A stretch of DNA of 64,000 nucleotides from CAZRXG01 sp964603985 (GCA_964603985.1 CAZRXG010000015.1:21253-85252), one strand, 5' to 3'. Positions 1 through 9,540 are shown, counted from the first letter of the stretch. Notes: generated from the sequence alone by a model not told the origin. Numbers and translations: made by a program.

Positions 1-2025
1 GGAGGCGTAGTTGATGGGGCCTTTCTGCGGGCCGCACAGGCCGGGGGCGTGCGCCTCGACCTCAACCCGCTGGAACAGCGGAAGCTGCGGCAGCTCCGCG
101 TTGAAGATGCGCTGCGCCTCCAGGTAGAAGGGCCGCCGCTCGGAGGGGGCGAGGGCGTTCTGCCCGTCGAATAAAGCCTGGGTCATCGCGGCACTGCACC
201 AGGCGAGGTAGTTTTTGCCTTCCAGGCCGTCGCGCGTCTCCGGGACCTGCTCCGGGTAGTGCAGCACGTAGCTCTCCGGCAGATTCTCCGCCGTTGGTCT
301 CCCGAACAGGAACCACTCGCGCGGGCTGGGATACAGAGCAGTCATCTCGTAGGGGACGACGATCTGGCCGAGCAGGTCGGGATGATCGGCCAGAATTTGT
401 CCGGCGACCAGAAACTTGCCGTCGGGCGTGCGGTAGATGTTTTGCCCGGCGAAGAGGCCGAGCTTGTCGGGGTTGGGGCCAGAGGTCCAGGCAGATTGGC
501 CGATCTGGTAGGTGCGCCCGAAGAGCAGCCCCTCCGGGTCGAACCACACCGAGGGCAGCAGGAGATCCAGGTTGACCTTGATGCCGATGTCGGCCATGTT
601 GGCCTGGAACAGCGTGCTCAACTGCTCGCGCATCGCGTCGCCGGTGGTGGTGTGGAAGGTGACCTCAAATGGCGTGCCCGCCGGGATGGTCCAGGTGCCG
701 CGCTCGCAGCCGTACTCGCCGCTCAGATCCTCGCGTGCCTCGCGGACGCCGTCGCCGTCGATGTCCAGCCAGCCCGCCTCTTCGAGCAGGGCGCGTGCGT
801 GGTCGGGGTCGTAGGGATACTGGCCCTCGATCTCCGGGTTGAAGGCCCAGTGATCGGGTGGCAGGAAGCTGTCGAGCGGCTCGACCTCGCCGTAGAGGAC
901 CTGATCGGCCATCTCGCGGCGGTTGGTGCCGTAGGCGACCGCCTGGCGCACGCGCAGGTCGGCGAAGAAGGCCCACCCTCCGCTCTCGGCGTCGGGCGGG
1001 GGCCAGTGGTTGAAGTCGATGTGCTCCCAGGTCGTCGAGGGGACGGCGCTGTATTCGATCAGGCCCTCGTCTGCTGCCTCGCGGATGGTGGGCAGCTGGG
1101 TCAATGGGAGGCCGTCGCCGGTCGCGTAGTCGCACTCGTCCGCCAGCAGCGATGACAGCATCTGTTTGGTGTCGGGGATGAAGCGGTAAACCAGATTGGG
1201 GGTTTTGACCTCGCCGCCCCACCAGCTCGTGACGGCCCGCATGGTGACGTGCTCTCCTGCCGCCCACTCGACGAACTCGTAGGGGCCGAGCACGGGGTTG
1301 GGCAGGCGGGCGTACTCGCTGCGCTCGATCTCGGCGGGGGTCATGCCGCCCAGAACGTGCTCAGGCAGGATGGTCGAGAGCGCCGCCGGGCCTGCCAGCG
1401 GCGGCAGAAAGTACGTCGGGTCGAGGACGCCGGGCGGGTAGGTCACGCGCAGCGTGTGGTCGTCGATCTTCTCGAAAGTCTGCCGCTCCAGGATGCCGCG
1501 CGAGGTCGCCCCGGAGCCGGGGTCGATGACCACCTGGCGGGTGAAGATGATGTCGTCCACCGTGAACGGCTCGCCGTCCGACCAGGTGATATCGTCCTTG
1601 AAGCGAAAGGTGACGCTCAGCACGGCGTTGGGGCCTTCTCCCTGCAGCGTGGCGCTGCCGTCCTCGAAGCCGGGGAATGCGTCGTCCGCGAGCATCTGCG
1701 TCGCGTAGAAGTAGTCGCTGTCGTAGATCCAGCCTTTGCCGTCGGCGGCGTGCAGGATCTGCACGGTGGCGGCCATGGTGCTGGTCACCGCGTACAGGCT
1801 GTCCGGCTCCTGGCTCATGCAGATGGTGATGGTATCTTTTGGCTCAGGCGTCGCGGCGGGGGCGGTCGTGGGGGGCGTGGTCGGCTCCTCGGTGACCCTG
1901 GTCGCGGCGGCGGTCAGGGTCTTGCCGCCGTCGCAGGCTGCCAGTGCGAGCGCAGCCGCCAGCACGAGTGTCCCGACGAGCGCCCGTCGATTGCTGAGTG
2001 TGGTCTGCTTGGTCTTCGTTGTCAT
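1..2025 (-). CDS. Peptide/nickel-type ABC transporter solute-binding lipoprotein (3' end cut by window edge)
   Basis: The reverse strand is open from an ATG at 2025 to the left edge, so at least 675 codons are seen and the C terminus is missing. AGGAG lies just upstream of the start. The N terminus is a lipoprotein signal (positive charges, hydrophobic stretch, lipobox LALAAC) followed by a Thr/Pro/Ala linker. The mature part reads like SBP_bac_5: an early SQEPDSL segment, VTFKDDITWSDGEPFTVDD, and later LRVRQAVAYGTNRREM and YPYDPDHARALLEEAGW. Such proteins capture peptides or other small ligands outside the membrane for an ABC importer. The permease genes are not in the window. The exact ligand cannot be read from sequence. 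Confidence 0.9.
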   Translation of the reverse strand, partial: MTTKTKQTTLSNRRALVGTLVLAAALALAACDGGKTLTAAATRVTEEPTTPPTTAPAATPEPKDTITICMSQEPDSLYAVTSTMAATVQILHAADGKGWIYDSDYFYATQMLADDAFPGFEDGSATLQGEGPNAVLSVTFRFKDDITWSDGEPFTVDDIIFTRQVVIDPGSGATSRGILERQTFEKIDDHTLRVTYPPGVLDPTYFLPPLAGPAALSTILPEHVLGGMTPAEIERSEYARLPNPVLGPYEFVEWAAGEHVTMRAVTSWWGGEVKTPNLVYRFIPDTKQMLSSLLADECDYATGDGLPLTQLPTIREAADEGLIEYSAVPSTTWEHIDFNHWPPPDAESGGWAFFADLRVRQAVAYGTNRREMADQVLYGEVEPLDSFLPPDHWAFNPEIEGQYPYDPDHARALLEEAGWLDIDGDGVREAREDLSGEYGCERGTWTIPAGTPFEVTFHTTTGDAMREQLSTLFQANMADIGIKVNLDLLLPSVWFDPEGLLFGRTYQIGQSAWTSGPNPDKLGLFAGQNIYRTPDGKFLVAGQILADHPDLLGQIVVPYEMTALYPSPREWFLFGRPTAENLPESYVLHYPEQVPETRDGLEGKNYLAWCSAAMTQALFDGQNALAPSERRPFYLEAQRIFNAELPQLPLFQRVEVEAHAPGLCGPQKGPINYAS

Positions 2026-2278
2026 GTCTCCTATGAGCAGCAGGCGCGGGTGTGCTCGCTTTGCGGCGCTCGCACGACCACACGGCGGAAAACCGGTCAC
2101 AAGCAGGTCTTCCGCCCCACCTAGCCGTCTGGTTGCTTCGCCTGTCGTGTCGGATGATATGGTTGGGCGTGATGCGGTTCGCGCACCGGCCAGAGATTAA
2201 CCGAATCGGCGGCAAAAGGCAAGGAGGGCGAATCGCGAACCGGTAAGGCGCGCGCGCAAGGGGCGGGCCGGGAGGCCC

Positions 2279-3493
2279 TCAACCCTCCGTCGTGATGTGT
2301 CCCTCGACCACGTGCCAGCGCGTCGCCTGGCGCAGAACCTCGTCCGGCAGCAGGCCCGGCTCGGTCGTCGTCAGCAGCACCTGATCTGCGCCGTTGATTT
2401 GCTCCATCAGGTAGGCGCGGCGGTGCTCGTCGAACTCGGCGGTGACCTCGTCGAGCAGCAGCAACGGCCACTCACCGGTGCGCTCGCGCATCCAGGCCAG
2501 CTCGGCCAGCTTGAGCGCCAGCACCGCCGTCCGGTTCTGCCCGCGCGAGCCGTACAGCCCCAGGTCGCGCCCGTTGACGAGGAAGCGCATCTCGTCGCGC
2601 TGCGGCCCGATGGTCGTCATGCCGCGCACGAGGTCGTCGCGGCGGTGGGCATGTAAGGCCGCTTTGAAGCGCTCCGCGATCTGTGAGGGTGGCAACTGCG
2701 GCAGTGCCTCGACGCCCAGGTCGCCTGCGTCAAAGCTCAACTGGCCCTCCGGCGTGGGGGCCGGGTCGAAGCCGGGCAGGTAGCGCAGGCGGAGGTTCTC
2801 GCCCTCGCCGGAGAGGTCGCGGTGGATCTGGCGGGCCCCGCGCTCCAGGTCGCGCACCAGCCGGTAGCGCCCGGCGACGATGACCGCGCCGTTACCGGCC
2901 AGCCGCTCATCCCAGAAGGCCATCTGCGAGGCGTCGCCGCGCCCGCCCCGCTCCTGAAGCTGCCTCAGCAGGGCGTTGCGCTGCGAGAGGACTTTGTCGT
3001 ACTCGCTGAGCGCGCGGCAGTAGGCCGGGTCGACCTGGCACAGGGTGATGTTCAGGTAGCGGCGGCGGGTGCTCGGTGAGCCTTCGACCAGGTCCATATC
3101 CTGCGGCAGGAACATCACCACCCGGATCTGGCCCAGCAGATCCATGACGCGCCGGGGCAGCCCGTTGACGCGGATCTGCTTCTTGAAGCGCACCTCTCGC
3201 CCCGTGCGCTCAAGCATCATCCCCACCTCGACGCGCTTGAGGCCCTCGCGGGTCTGCACTTCGGCCACCAGCCGCGCGAACGGGATCGGCTCGTCGTCGG
3301 CCAGCCAGTTGATCAACTGGCGGTCGGAGGTGGTGTGCGGCGAGCGCGAGGTCGTCAGGTAGTAGATCGACTCAAGCAGGCTGGTCTTGCCCTGGGCGTT
3401 ATCGCCGTGCAGGACGATCATCCCCGGCGGCAGGTCCAGCTCCAGCCGGGCGTAATTCCTGAAATTGGTCAGCGAGAGATGCGAGATGCGCAT
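2279..3493 (-). CDS. recF: DNA replication and repair protein RecF
   Basis: This 404-residue protein is an SMC-like ATPase that helps load RecA at gapped DNA. It starts MRISHLSLTNFRNY, the classic RecF N terminus. Walker A is GDNAQGKTS (residues 30-38), the signature SRGQNRT lies in the C-terminal third, and Walker B is LLLLDEVTAEFD. Length is slightly above the usual 360-380. A start six codons further upstream is possible, but the one chosen fits the family N terminus. The usual dnaA/dnaN/gyrB neighbours are absent. Downstream on the same strand, after about 250 bp, is the solute-binding lipoprotein. Confidence 0.95.
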   Translation of the reverse strand: MRISHLSLTNFRNYARLELDLPPGMIVLHGDNAQGKTSLLESIYYLTTSRSPHTTSDRQLINWLADDEPIPFARLVAEVQTREGLKRVEVGMMLERTGREVRFKKQIRVNGLPRRVMDLLGQIRVVMFLPQDMDLVEGSPSTRRRYLNITLCQVDPAYCRALSEYDKVLSQRNALLRQLQERGGRGDASQMAFWDERLAGNGAVIVAGRYRLVRDLERGARQIHRDLSGEGENLRLRYLPGFDPAPTPEGQLSFDAGDLGVEALPQLPPSQIAERFKAALHAHRRDDLVRGMTTIGPQRDEMRFLVNGRDLGLYGSRGQNRTAVLALKLAELAWMRERTGEWPLLLLDEVTAEFDEHRRAYLMEQINGADQVLLTTTEPGLLPDEVLRQATRWHVVEGHITTEG

Positions 3494-3522
3494 GAGTCTC
3501 CACCGGCTCATGAAATTTAACT

Positions 3523-3643
3523 ATTTAATCCGGGCATCGTTTGCCCCCCACCCCCGGCCCCTCCCCCACATTCCGCGCCTGACGGCGCCGGGGGGAGGGG
3601 AGAAGTCAGACGAACCGGTATTTCCATCGTGGCCGGATTAAAT
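3523..3643. repeat. R1 dispersed palindromic element, copy A
   Basis: This 121-bp element begins ATTTAATCCGGGCA and ends TGGCCGGATTAAAT, a near-perfect terminal inverted repeat of about 14 bp. Inside is a C-rich arm (CCCCTCCCCCAC) facing a G-rich arm (GGGGGGAGGGG), so the whole unit can fold into a long hairpin. It lies upstream of recF and downstream of the SRPBCC gene. Other copies are at 11746-11888, 38727-38864 and 60329-60448. Confidence 0.85.
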
Positions 3644-3671
3644 GCTCAGTGCATAGACCGGCTCACACAGG

Positions 3672-4394
3672 TTACATACCGCCGCCGGGAGGTGAGACAC
3701 CCCCGGCAGTGCCCTCCGCCCGCTCCTTGATGCCCAGCAGCATCTTACGCTCCATGATGAAGTGGGCCGGTTCCAGGACGGCGTACACGAGCGGCGCAAG
3801 CGGCAGCCGAGGCTCGTAGATGGCCCGCAGGCGCGCGATCAGGCGCGTTGTCCCGTTGTCCAACTCGTTGAGCAGGAAGGCCCACGTTCCGTCGAAGCGG
3901 GGGCCTGTGTCGTCAGTCGCAACGGCCTGCCCGGTGAGGGGGTTCAGCGTGGCGCGCAGCACGAGTGAGCGCCCCGGCTCGATGGCGGCGACGACGAACC
4001 ATCCCACGTCGGGGGCGGCGGGCACCGGGTCGCCGACCTCCAGGTGCTGCAATTCCGGGATGATGCGGTCGGCAGATTCGCCGTCGACGAAGTCACCGGC
4101 CCCCAGGGCATCCTCCAGGCGGTCGTAGCTGTACCACCCGGCACGGTTATACCCGATCTGCACCAGCCAGGGCCAGATGTCGGCGGCGGGGGCGCGAACG
4201 GTGATGGCGCGGGTGGTTTGCACCAGCGGGTGGGGCACGATCTCGTCGCCCGGCAGCGAGCGGCTGACCTCGTCGTCGGCAGCGCCCCACCTGAGGTGCC
4301 AGGGCCGGACCAGGAGCAGATACGACGCGACGGCGGTGGCCCCGGTCTTGACCAAGCCGCTCGAAGCTCTGAAGACGGATGATCGCTTAGGCAT
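3672..4394 (-). CDS. SRPBCC-superfamily protein
   Basis: The 240-residue product has a short N-terminal hydrophobic segment (around residues 18-28), then a helix-grip type domain from about residue 60, with ITVRAPAADIWPWLVQIG, a long RAGWYSYDRLED stretch and a C-terminal amphipathic helix typical of the superfamily. SRPBCC proteins bind hydrophobic ligands in a deep pocket. Ligand and role are unknown here. GGAGG sits about 8 nt before the ATG. It stands alone, divergent from the FHA gene to its right. Confidence 0.75.
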   Translation of the reverse strand: MPKRSSVFRASSGLVKTGATAVASYLLLVRPWHLRWGAADDEVSRSLPGDEIVPHPLVQTTRAITVRAPAADIWPWLVQIGYNRAGWYSYDRLEDALGAGDFVDGESADRIIPELQHLEVGDPVPAAPDVGWFVVAAIEPGRSLVLRATLNPLTGQAVATDDTGPRFDGTWAFLLNELDNGTTRLIARLRAIYEPRLPLAPLVYAVLEPAHFIMERKMLLGIKERAEGTAGGVSPPGGGM

Positions 4395-4632
4395 CTGTTT
4401 TGCCTCCGGTGTACTGTTGTCTATCGATACGGCGTCCCCATTTTAACACGCTCCCGGCGCACGTGGGGGCCTGGACCCCGTCCCGGCGGTTTGAATTTCC
4501 TTACCGGGGGGCGCTCAGGCGGGTGCCGGGCCGGGCGTTTCATGCTAAAATAACCCTATGGGGGCGGGGATAGCAGACTCAGAGGGCGCTGCTGTGACAC
4601 GAAGGTGTGGGTCGCGCCAGGAGAAAGTCGCT

Positions 4633-5313
4633 ATGACCGGTGAAGAATCGGAGAAGAAGCAGGAAAAGGAGTTGGAGGAGAAGCAAAAGTCACCTCTGCC
4701 GAAGACTACTGCTCGTCTGGAACACCCCAAACGGGACAGTGGGCTGAGCGCACTGGAGTCCGAAGCCGAACGGCTGAACAGGGCGGCAGCGGCCAGACGT
4801 GCCCAGTTGTCCGGGCCGACCGAGCGCCTGCCGCAAGAAGCGCAGGCGGCGATCCCGTATACACCCGGGCTGGCATTCGGCGTGCTGGGAGACGGCGCGA
4901 CCCATTACGTCGTTTTGCCGGGGCACATGGCAGGCACCAAACTGCCGGACGGTACACCGCGCTGGCGCATCGAGCTGCACGGGTTGGCCCCTGGCGCCGC
5001 GCCGGTGGGGCTGGACATCGTGGGGGACACGGTGCTGGGGCGCGGCAGCACCGGCAAGCACGTCCCCGACCTCGACCTGGAGGAGTACAAGGCCCTCGAT
5101 CTGGGCGTGTCACGGCGTCACGCGCTGCTGCGCCCGACGGCGCGCAACCTGTACATCATCGACCTGGACAGCACCAACAGCACCAAAGTCAACGCCATCC
5201 CGCTGGGGCCGGGCCTCGCGCGGGCGCTGGCCCACAACGACACCGTCACACTGGGCAGCCGCAGCTTCACGATCAAGCTGATCGAGAGGCCGAACGACCG
5301 CAAGGAGCCTTGA
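4633..5313 (+). CDS. FHA-domain protein
   Basis: The 226-residue protein has a charged, Glu/Lys-rich N-terminal tail (residues 1-60) and a C-terminal forkhead-associated domain (about 130-220) with the motifs LGRG, SRRHALL, LYIIDLDSTNST and VNA, which bind phosphothreonine peptides. This implies a Ser/Thr kinase partner, which is not in the window. I chose the ATG at 4633 because AGGAG lies 10 nt before it. The ATG at 4558 has no ribosome binding site and follows a TAAAAT -10-like box (4545-4550), so it probably lies in the leader. No membrane segment is seen. Confidence 0.85.
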   Translation: MTGEESEKKQEKELEEKQKSPLPKTTARLEHPKRDSGLSALESEAERLNRAAAARRAQLSGPTERLPQEAQAAIPYTPGLAFGVLGDGATHYVVLPGHMAGTKLPDGTPRWRIELHGLAPGAAPVGLDIVGDTVLGRGSTGKHVPDLDLEEYKALDLGVSRRHALLRPTARNLYIIDLDSTNSTKVNAIPLGPGLARALAHNDTVTLGSRSFTIKLIERPNDRKEP

Positions 5314-5340
5314 AAGCGGAGAACCGGTTTTTCGAGCGCA

Positions 5341-5384
5341 CACCTCCCCGGACGCCGCGTGCGGCGGGGGAGGTTTTTCTTTTG
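5341..5384 (+). terminator. Rho-independent terminator after the FHA gene
   Basis: A G/C-rich hairpin (ACCTCCCC pairing with GGGGAGGT, plus an inner GCCGC/GCGGC pairing) is followed by TTTTTCTTTT. It sits between the convergent FHA gene and the 5407-6162 gene. Confidence 0.85.
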
Positions 5385-5406
5385 CCGGGGGTGGGGTCAA
5401 TCCGGC

Positions 5407-6162
5407 TCAATCGACGATGGAGAAGTCCTCCGAGGCGGCCAGGTCGTCGCCGACGTAGAAGCGGATCTCGTAGCTCCCGGCGGGCCAGCCGCCCTGAGCC
5501 TCGAACCAGTAATAGGCAACCCCCTCGCTATCGTGATCCCACGCCTCGCTCTCGCTGCGAACCACGTTGCCGTTCAGCAGAAGCACCTGTGACCATGATG
5601 CCCCGTTGACCATGCCGGTGAATTCCAGCCAGAAGTAAATGCGCTGCGTCCCGGCGGGGAAGGTGGTGTTGGGGTTGACGGGCGTCAATTGGGGGGAGAT
5701 TCCGCTGGAGATAGCGGTGATGGTCAGGCTGGCGTCGGCGGGCGGCCTGACGTCGGACTCGATCGTGGCGATCAGGGAGGTGGGCGATGGGAGAGGCGTC
5801 GCCTGGGTGGGCGTGATGGTTGGCGGCACGCCGGTGGCCTCGCCCGGCATTGGGCCGGAGGTGGCCGTGCGGGGTGGGGCGATCTCCTGGGCAAGGGTGG
5901 GCAGGGGCGTCGGCGGCCTGGAGAAGGGCGATATTCGCCCCGGTGGGGGGACGATGGTGCGGGCGCGGATTGCCGCGCCGAGGACGGCCAGCGAGACGAC
6001 GATGATCAGCACCCAGCGCCAGGCCTGGCGGGCGGCCCGCCGCCGGAACCGAAAGTAGGGGCTTGTGCGTGATTGTCGGAAGTTGGAGTAGGCCGCGATG
6101 AGAGCCACCAGCAGCACAACCCCCAGCACGTATGGGATCAGGTAAACGACAAGCGAGAGCAT
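5407..6162 (-). CDS. Membrane-anchored protein with extracytoplasmic beta domain, function unknown
   Basis: I do not recognise this 251-residue protein as a named family. It has two N-terminal hydrophobic segments (about residues 2-25 and 49-66) around a basic loop, a long Pro/Thr/Ser-rich linker (about 70-135) and a C-terminal domain of about 110 residues rich in aromatic beta strands (IYFWLEFTGM, YYWFEAQGGWPAGSYEIRFYVG). The latter resembles ligand- or carbohydrate-binding beta sandwiches found in Chloroflexota surface proteins. The layout implies a cell-surface location. It converges on the FHA gene. Confidence 0.6.
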   Translation of the reverse strand: MLSLVVYLIPYVLGVVLLVALIAAYSNFRQSRTSPYFRFRRRAARQAWRWVLIIVVSLAVLGAAIRARTIVPPPGRISPFSRPPTPLPTLAQEIAPPRTATSGPMPGEATGVPPTITPTQATPLPSPTSLIATIESDVRPPADASLTITAISSGISPQLTPVNPNTTFPAGTQRIYFWLEFTGMVNGASWSQVLLLNGNVVRSESEAWDHDSEGVAYYWFEAQGGWPAGSYEIRFYVGDDLAASEDFSIVD

Positions 6163-6733
6163 GGCGGGCTGTCCCCCTGGTTATCCGGGCAGGTGCCGAC
6201 TCGGCTCACAGCCAGTATAGCACAAGAGGGGGCCGCCGGAGCAGCGAGAATCAGGTGGAAGGTAATGAGTCGAAAGCGGCGGGCAGGCGCGGGCGGGGGG
6301 CCACCGGTGGACGCGCGAATCCACCCCTTTCTTAAAGGACTCTTAACATAAGGTTAATAGGGATTTAAGCGACAGCCGCTAGAATGCGGGCGCATTAAGT
6401 GCAGCGACGGTCACCCCCACTTCCGCCTTCCCCCTTGCCCCCTCAGGCAAGGGGGAAAGCTATTGTAAGGGACGTGTGGGCCGGTGCGCCCGCCGCAAAG
6501 TCCCCCGATGCACCTTAACCATTTAATGCGGTAACAACATGGGTGCTCTGTCAACCTGGATCGTGCGAATTGTGGCCCTGCCCTCACCCATCTCGGACGG
6601 CCTGGCCGTCCTCGATTCGCCCTCTCCCACCGGGAGAGGGCAGACTGAGCGCGACCGGAGGTCGCGACCGCAGGTCGGGCGAAGGCGGGTGAGGGCTTGA
6701 GCAACAACTTGTGAAAACCAACTTAACGGAGCA
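6163..6733. other. 571-bp intergenic region with repeats
   Basis: No convincing gene is seen. It contains an 11-bp perfect inverted repeat (6429-6456, TCCCCCTTGCC with GGCAAGGGGGA), a remnant that resembles one end of R1 (6509-6525, reading ATGCACCTTAACCATTTAAT) and an R3 repeat (6581-6628). The segment near 6340-6380 is locally AT-rich and may hold the promoter of the upstream reverse-strand gene. Confidence 0.6.
6581..6628. repeat. R3 dispersed repeat, copy 1
   Basis: This 48-bp unit contains an internal hairpin (GGACGGCCTGGCCGTCC). Its reverse complement matches 11904-11950 with few differences. Intergenic only. A second short inverted repeat, GGGAGAGGG against CCCTCTCCC, adjoins it. Confidence 0.7.
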
Positions 6734-7624
6734 CTAGTAGCTCGTCTCCATGTCGATCAGCCCCTTCTGCTTCGCCCGGCGCAGCGCCCACCGGTAGAAG
6801 AACACCGACACGACCCCCAGCACCACGCAGAACCCCAGCAGAATCCCCATCAGCGCTGCGTTGGAGAAGCGGGCCAGCGTCGGGAAGGCTGCCGCCTGCG
6901 GGCCGAGCATCGCCCGCCGCGCCACCTCCAGCCAGTACGTCACCGGGAGGGCGAACCCGACCGGCCTCAGCCACACCGGCAGCACGTCCAGCGGGAAGAT
7001 TGCCCCTGTGAACAGGTACAGCCCTCCTGCCACCGCCGTGCCGATTGACCAGAAGTGACGGGCCATCATCATCGTGGCGCTGCCCATCATCAGCCCGATG
7101 CACGCCAGCGCGATCACGCCCAGCGCCGTGCTGCCCAGCAGCAGCGGCCAGTTGATCGTCGCCGCGCTGATCGGCAGCTTGAAGACGACCATCCCGAAGC
7201 CAATCGTGATCAGCACCGAGATCGTGCCGATGATCAACTGCGCCACCCCGCGCCCCATCAGGTAGAAGTAGCCGCTCATCGGCGTGGTGTGCAGCTGCCT
7301 GGCCGTGCGGTAGTGCTCGCGGTCGTCGATCACCGTCCAGCTTATCCCCGTGATCACCTGCGAGACCAGGATGTAAAGCGCGTTGCCCAGGTAGATGTAG
7401 GCGAAGATCGGCTCGCCCGTCGCGCCGCCGGTGATCACGTTGTACATCACCACCAGGATCAGCACGCTGGCGACCGGACGCGCGAATGAGTAGATCGCGA
7501 ACAGGAACGGGTCGGCCCAGTTTGACTCGATTTGCCATCCCAGCCACGCCGCGACCGTGAAGGTGCGCAGCGCGTCGTTCTTGCGCACCAGGGGTATGTT
7601 GAGAATCCGCTCTGCGATGATCAT
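6734..7624 (-). CDS. ABC-2 type transporter permease
   Basis: The 296-residue integral membrane protein has about six hydrophobic segments, with an ABC-2 style C-terminal half (GGLYLFTGAIFPLDVLPVWLRPVGFALPVTYWLEVARRAML). It is the last gene of a three-gene operon, 12 nt after a related permease, and both permeases probably form a heterodimer with the ATPase at 8485-9540. Such exporters move drugs, lipids or glycoconjugates out of the cell. The substrate cannot be told. The start ATG has an upstream AGGAGGG motif. Confidence 0.9.
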   Translation of the reverse strand: MIIAERILNIPLVRKNDALRTFTVAAWLGWQIESNWADPFLFAIYSFARPVASVLILVVMYNVITGGATGEPIFAYIYLGNALYILVSQVITGISWTVIDDREHYRTARQLHTTPMSGYFYLMGRGVAQLIIGTISVLITIGFGMVVFKLPISAATINWPLLLGSTALGVIALACIGLMMGSATMMMARHFWSIGTAVAGGLYLFTGAIFPLDVLPVWLRPVGFALPVTYWLEVARRAMLGPQAAAFPTLARFSNAALMGILLGFCVVLGVVSVFFYRWALRRAKQKGLIDMETSY

Positions 7625-7636
7625 ATTCCTGCCCTC

Positions 7637-8488
7637 CTAGCGGCGGCGCTCGATCAGCCGACCCTCGCGCCGCCCGATCTCCTCCAGCCTGCCCAGCATC
7701 CACCACGCCCCGGCGATGAAGGACACCGACAGCGCGGCCAGGATTGCGATCTCAAGCGGCACCGGGAGGAAGCCCAGCGTCGGGTCGCTGCTGAAGAGCA
7801 GCTGCCGCATCGCGTCCAGCCCCACCGTGAGGGGGATGATCGAGGTGAAGGTGGCCGCCCAGGGGCCTAATGCCTTGACCGGGAAGAAAAACCCCGATGC
7901 CAGGTAGATCGGCTCCTGGAGCAGGTTAGCCAGATGCCACGCCTCGCGCCCGCTCGCCAGGAACACCGATGCGAACATCATCCCCATGCCGTACAGTGCC
8001 GCCATCGTCAGCGCGAACACTACCAGCAGCAGCGCCACGCTGCCCACCTGGTACGGCACGCCGAAGATGATCGACCCCACCACCAGGATGATCGCCGCCC
8101 GCGTGCCCGTCATGATCAACCCGCCGACTGCCATGCCCAGCAGCACGGCCATCATCGGGCCGGGGCTGACGACGTACAGCTCCAGGTTGCCGCCGTCCTT
8201 GTCCCAGTAAAGCTGGCTCGCCATGCCCCACAGCATGTTCAGCCAGAAGGCCGTCATCGCCCCGCCCACCACCACGAAGCCGATGTACTCCCCCGGCGCG
8301 CCGACGGCCCGGTAGACGAACACGTACGACGCCGTCCCCATCAGTGGCAGCAGCGTCTCGAAGAATATCCAGCTTGGCTCGCGCACCGAGCCGACAATGC
8401 GGGGGTAGGCCCGTGCCCACACCGTCGCCACGAACAGCCGCCAGCCGCGTGTCTTCTCAACCTGCCCTGCGCCCGGTTGGCTCATCAT
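7637..8488 (-). CDS. ABC-2 type transporter permease
   Basis: The 283-residue membrane protein resembles its downstream neighbour and shares the ABC-2 motif (ASGFFFPVKALGPWAATFTSIIPLTVGLDAMRQLLF). The frame stays open far upstream to 9205, but that extension is antisense-like Arg/Gly-rich shadow. The real start is the double ATG at 8488, which overlaps the TGA of the ATPase gene (ATGATGA) and so suggests translational coupling. It is the middle gene of the operon. Confidence 0.9.
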   Translation of the reverse strand: MMSQPGAGQVEKTRGWRLFVATVWARAYPRIVGSVREPSWIFFETLLPLMGTASYVFVYRAVGAPGEYIGFVVVGGAMTAFWLNMLWGMASQLYWDKDGGNLELYVVSPGPMMAVLLGMAVGGLIMTGTRAAIILVVGSIIFGVPYQVGSVALLLVVFALTMAALYGMGMMFASVFLASGREAWHLANLLQEPIYLASGFFFPVKALGPWAATFTSIIPLTVGLDAMRQLLFSSDPTLGFLPVPLEIAILAALSVSFIAGAWWMLGRLEEIGRREGRLIERRR

Positions 8489-9540
8489 GCCCTCTCCTGC
8501 TGCTGATCGCCGCTTTCCCCGGCGTGGCGCTGCGACGTGTCCACGCTCAGGCTGCGCCCCACCAGGTCGATGAACACGTCCTCCAGCGTCGGCTCGCGCT
8601 TCTCCAGCGAGATCAGGTTTGAGCCGCGCTGTGTCAGGTGCGCCAGCACGTCCGACAGCACCTCCTCCTGCTCCAGGATCAGGCTCAGGTTGGTGTAGCC
8701 GTTCTGGTCGGATACGCCCACCTGCCGCACGCCCGGCACTGCCTCGATCATCGCGTCGCCGCTGGGACGCGGCCCCAGCAGTCCCACCTTGAGGTGAAAG
8801 ATCGCCTCGCGTTGCAGCCGCCGCTTGAGGTTGGCCGGAGTGTCGCACGCCAGCACCTTGCCCCGGTCGATGATCGCCAGCCGGTCGCACAGCTCGTCGG
8901 CCTCGGCCATGTAGTGCGTCGTCAGCAGGATCGTCCGGTCGGGATGCTCGACCATCCACTGCCGGACGAACCCCCGCACGTCGCGCGCTGCCGCCACGTC
9001 CAGGCCCAGCGTCGGCTCGTCGAGGAAGATCACGCCCGGATCGCACACGAAGCCCCGGACGAAGTTCATCTTCTGGCGCAGCCCGGTCGAGAGGTCTGAG
9101 ATCTTGGTGCGCTTGCGGTCGGCCAGCTCGACCACGTCCAGCAGCGCGTCGATGCGCCGGCGGGCGGTCTTGCTGTCCAGCCCGTAGAAGCGCGCGAACA
9201 TCCACAAGTTCTCCTCGACCGTCAGCAGGCCGTAGCCGCTCGTCTCCCCGCCGCTGACCATGCTGATCAGCCGCCGGATCTCCTTCACGTCCCGCGTCAC
9301 GTCCAGCCCCTCGACGTAGGCCCGCCCGCCGGTCGGCAGAAGCAGTGTCGCCAGGATCTTGATCAGCGTGGTCTTGCCCGCCCCGTTTGGCCCCAGCAGC
9401 CCGAACAGCTCCCCTCGCTCGACCGTCACGTCGACCCCGTCCAGCGCGATCACCTCCTGCGGGTCGTCTTTGCGCTTTGGGCCGCGCAGTTTGTAGGTCC
9501 GGCGCACGTCCTCGGTGTAAATCGCCGCTGTGTCTTTCAT
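8485..9540 (-). CDS. ABC transporter ATP-binding protein
   Basis: The 351-residue ATPase drives the two permeases encoded downstream. It carries Walker A GPNGAGKTT, a signature-like LSTGLRQKM, Walker B VIFLDEPTLGLD and an H-loop LLTTHYM, followed by a C-terminal domain of about 100 residues typical of drug and daunorubicin-type exporters. The ATG at 9540 follows AGGGGAC. An upstream in-frame extension to 9618 lacks homologous features. Confidence 0.92.
   Translation of the reverse strand: MKDTAAIYTEDVRRTYKLRGPKRKDDPQEVIALDGVDVTVERGELFGLLGPNGAGKTTLIKILATLLLPTGGRAYVEGLDVTRDVKEIRRLISMVSGGETSGYGLLTVEENLWMFARFYGLDSKTARRRIDALLDVVELADRKRTKISDLSTGLRQKMNFVRGFVCDPGVIFLDEPTLGLDVAAARDVRGFVRQWMVEHPDRTILLTTHYMAEADELCDRLAIIDRGKVLACDTPANLKRRLQREAIFHLKVGLLGPRPSGDAMIEAVPGVRQVGVSDQNGYTNLSLILEQEEVLSDVLAHLTQRGSNLISLEKREPTLEDVFIDLVGRSLSVDTSQRHAGESGDQQQERA

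Noticed and set aside
259..2124. Forward-strand frames of 298 and 291 codons
   Set aside because: They lie antisense to the solute-binding lipoprotein, whose reverse-strand translation has a lipobox and family motifs throughout.
6429..6456. Strong 11-bp hairpin as a terminator
   Set aside because: There is no T-tract on either side and it lies among repeats, so it is more likely repeat-derived.
8489..9205. N-terminal extension of the ABC permease frame
   Set aside because: The extension lies inside the ATPase gene in another frame and has Arg/Gly-rich shadow sequence. The true start overlaps the ATPase stop.
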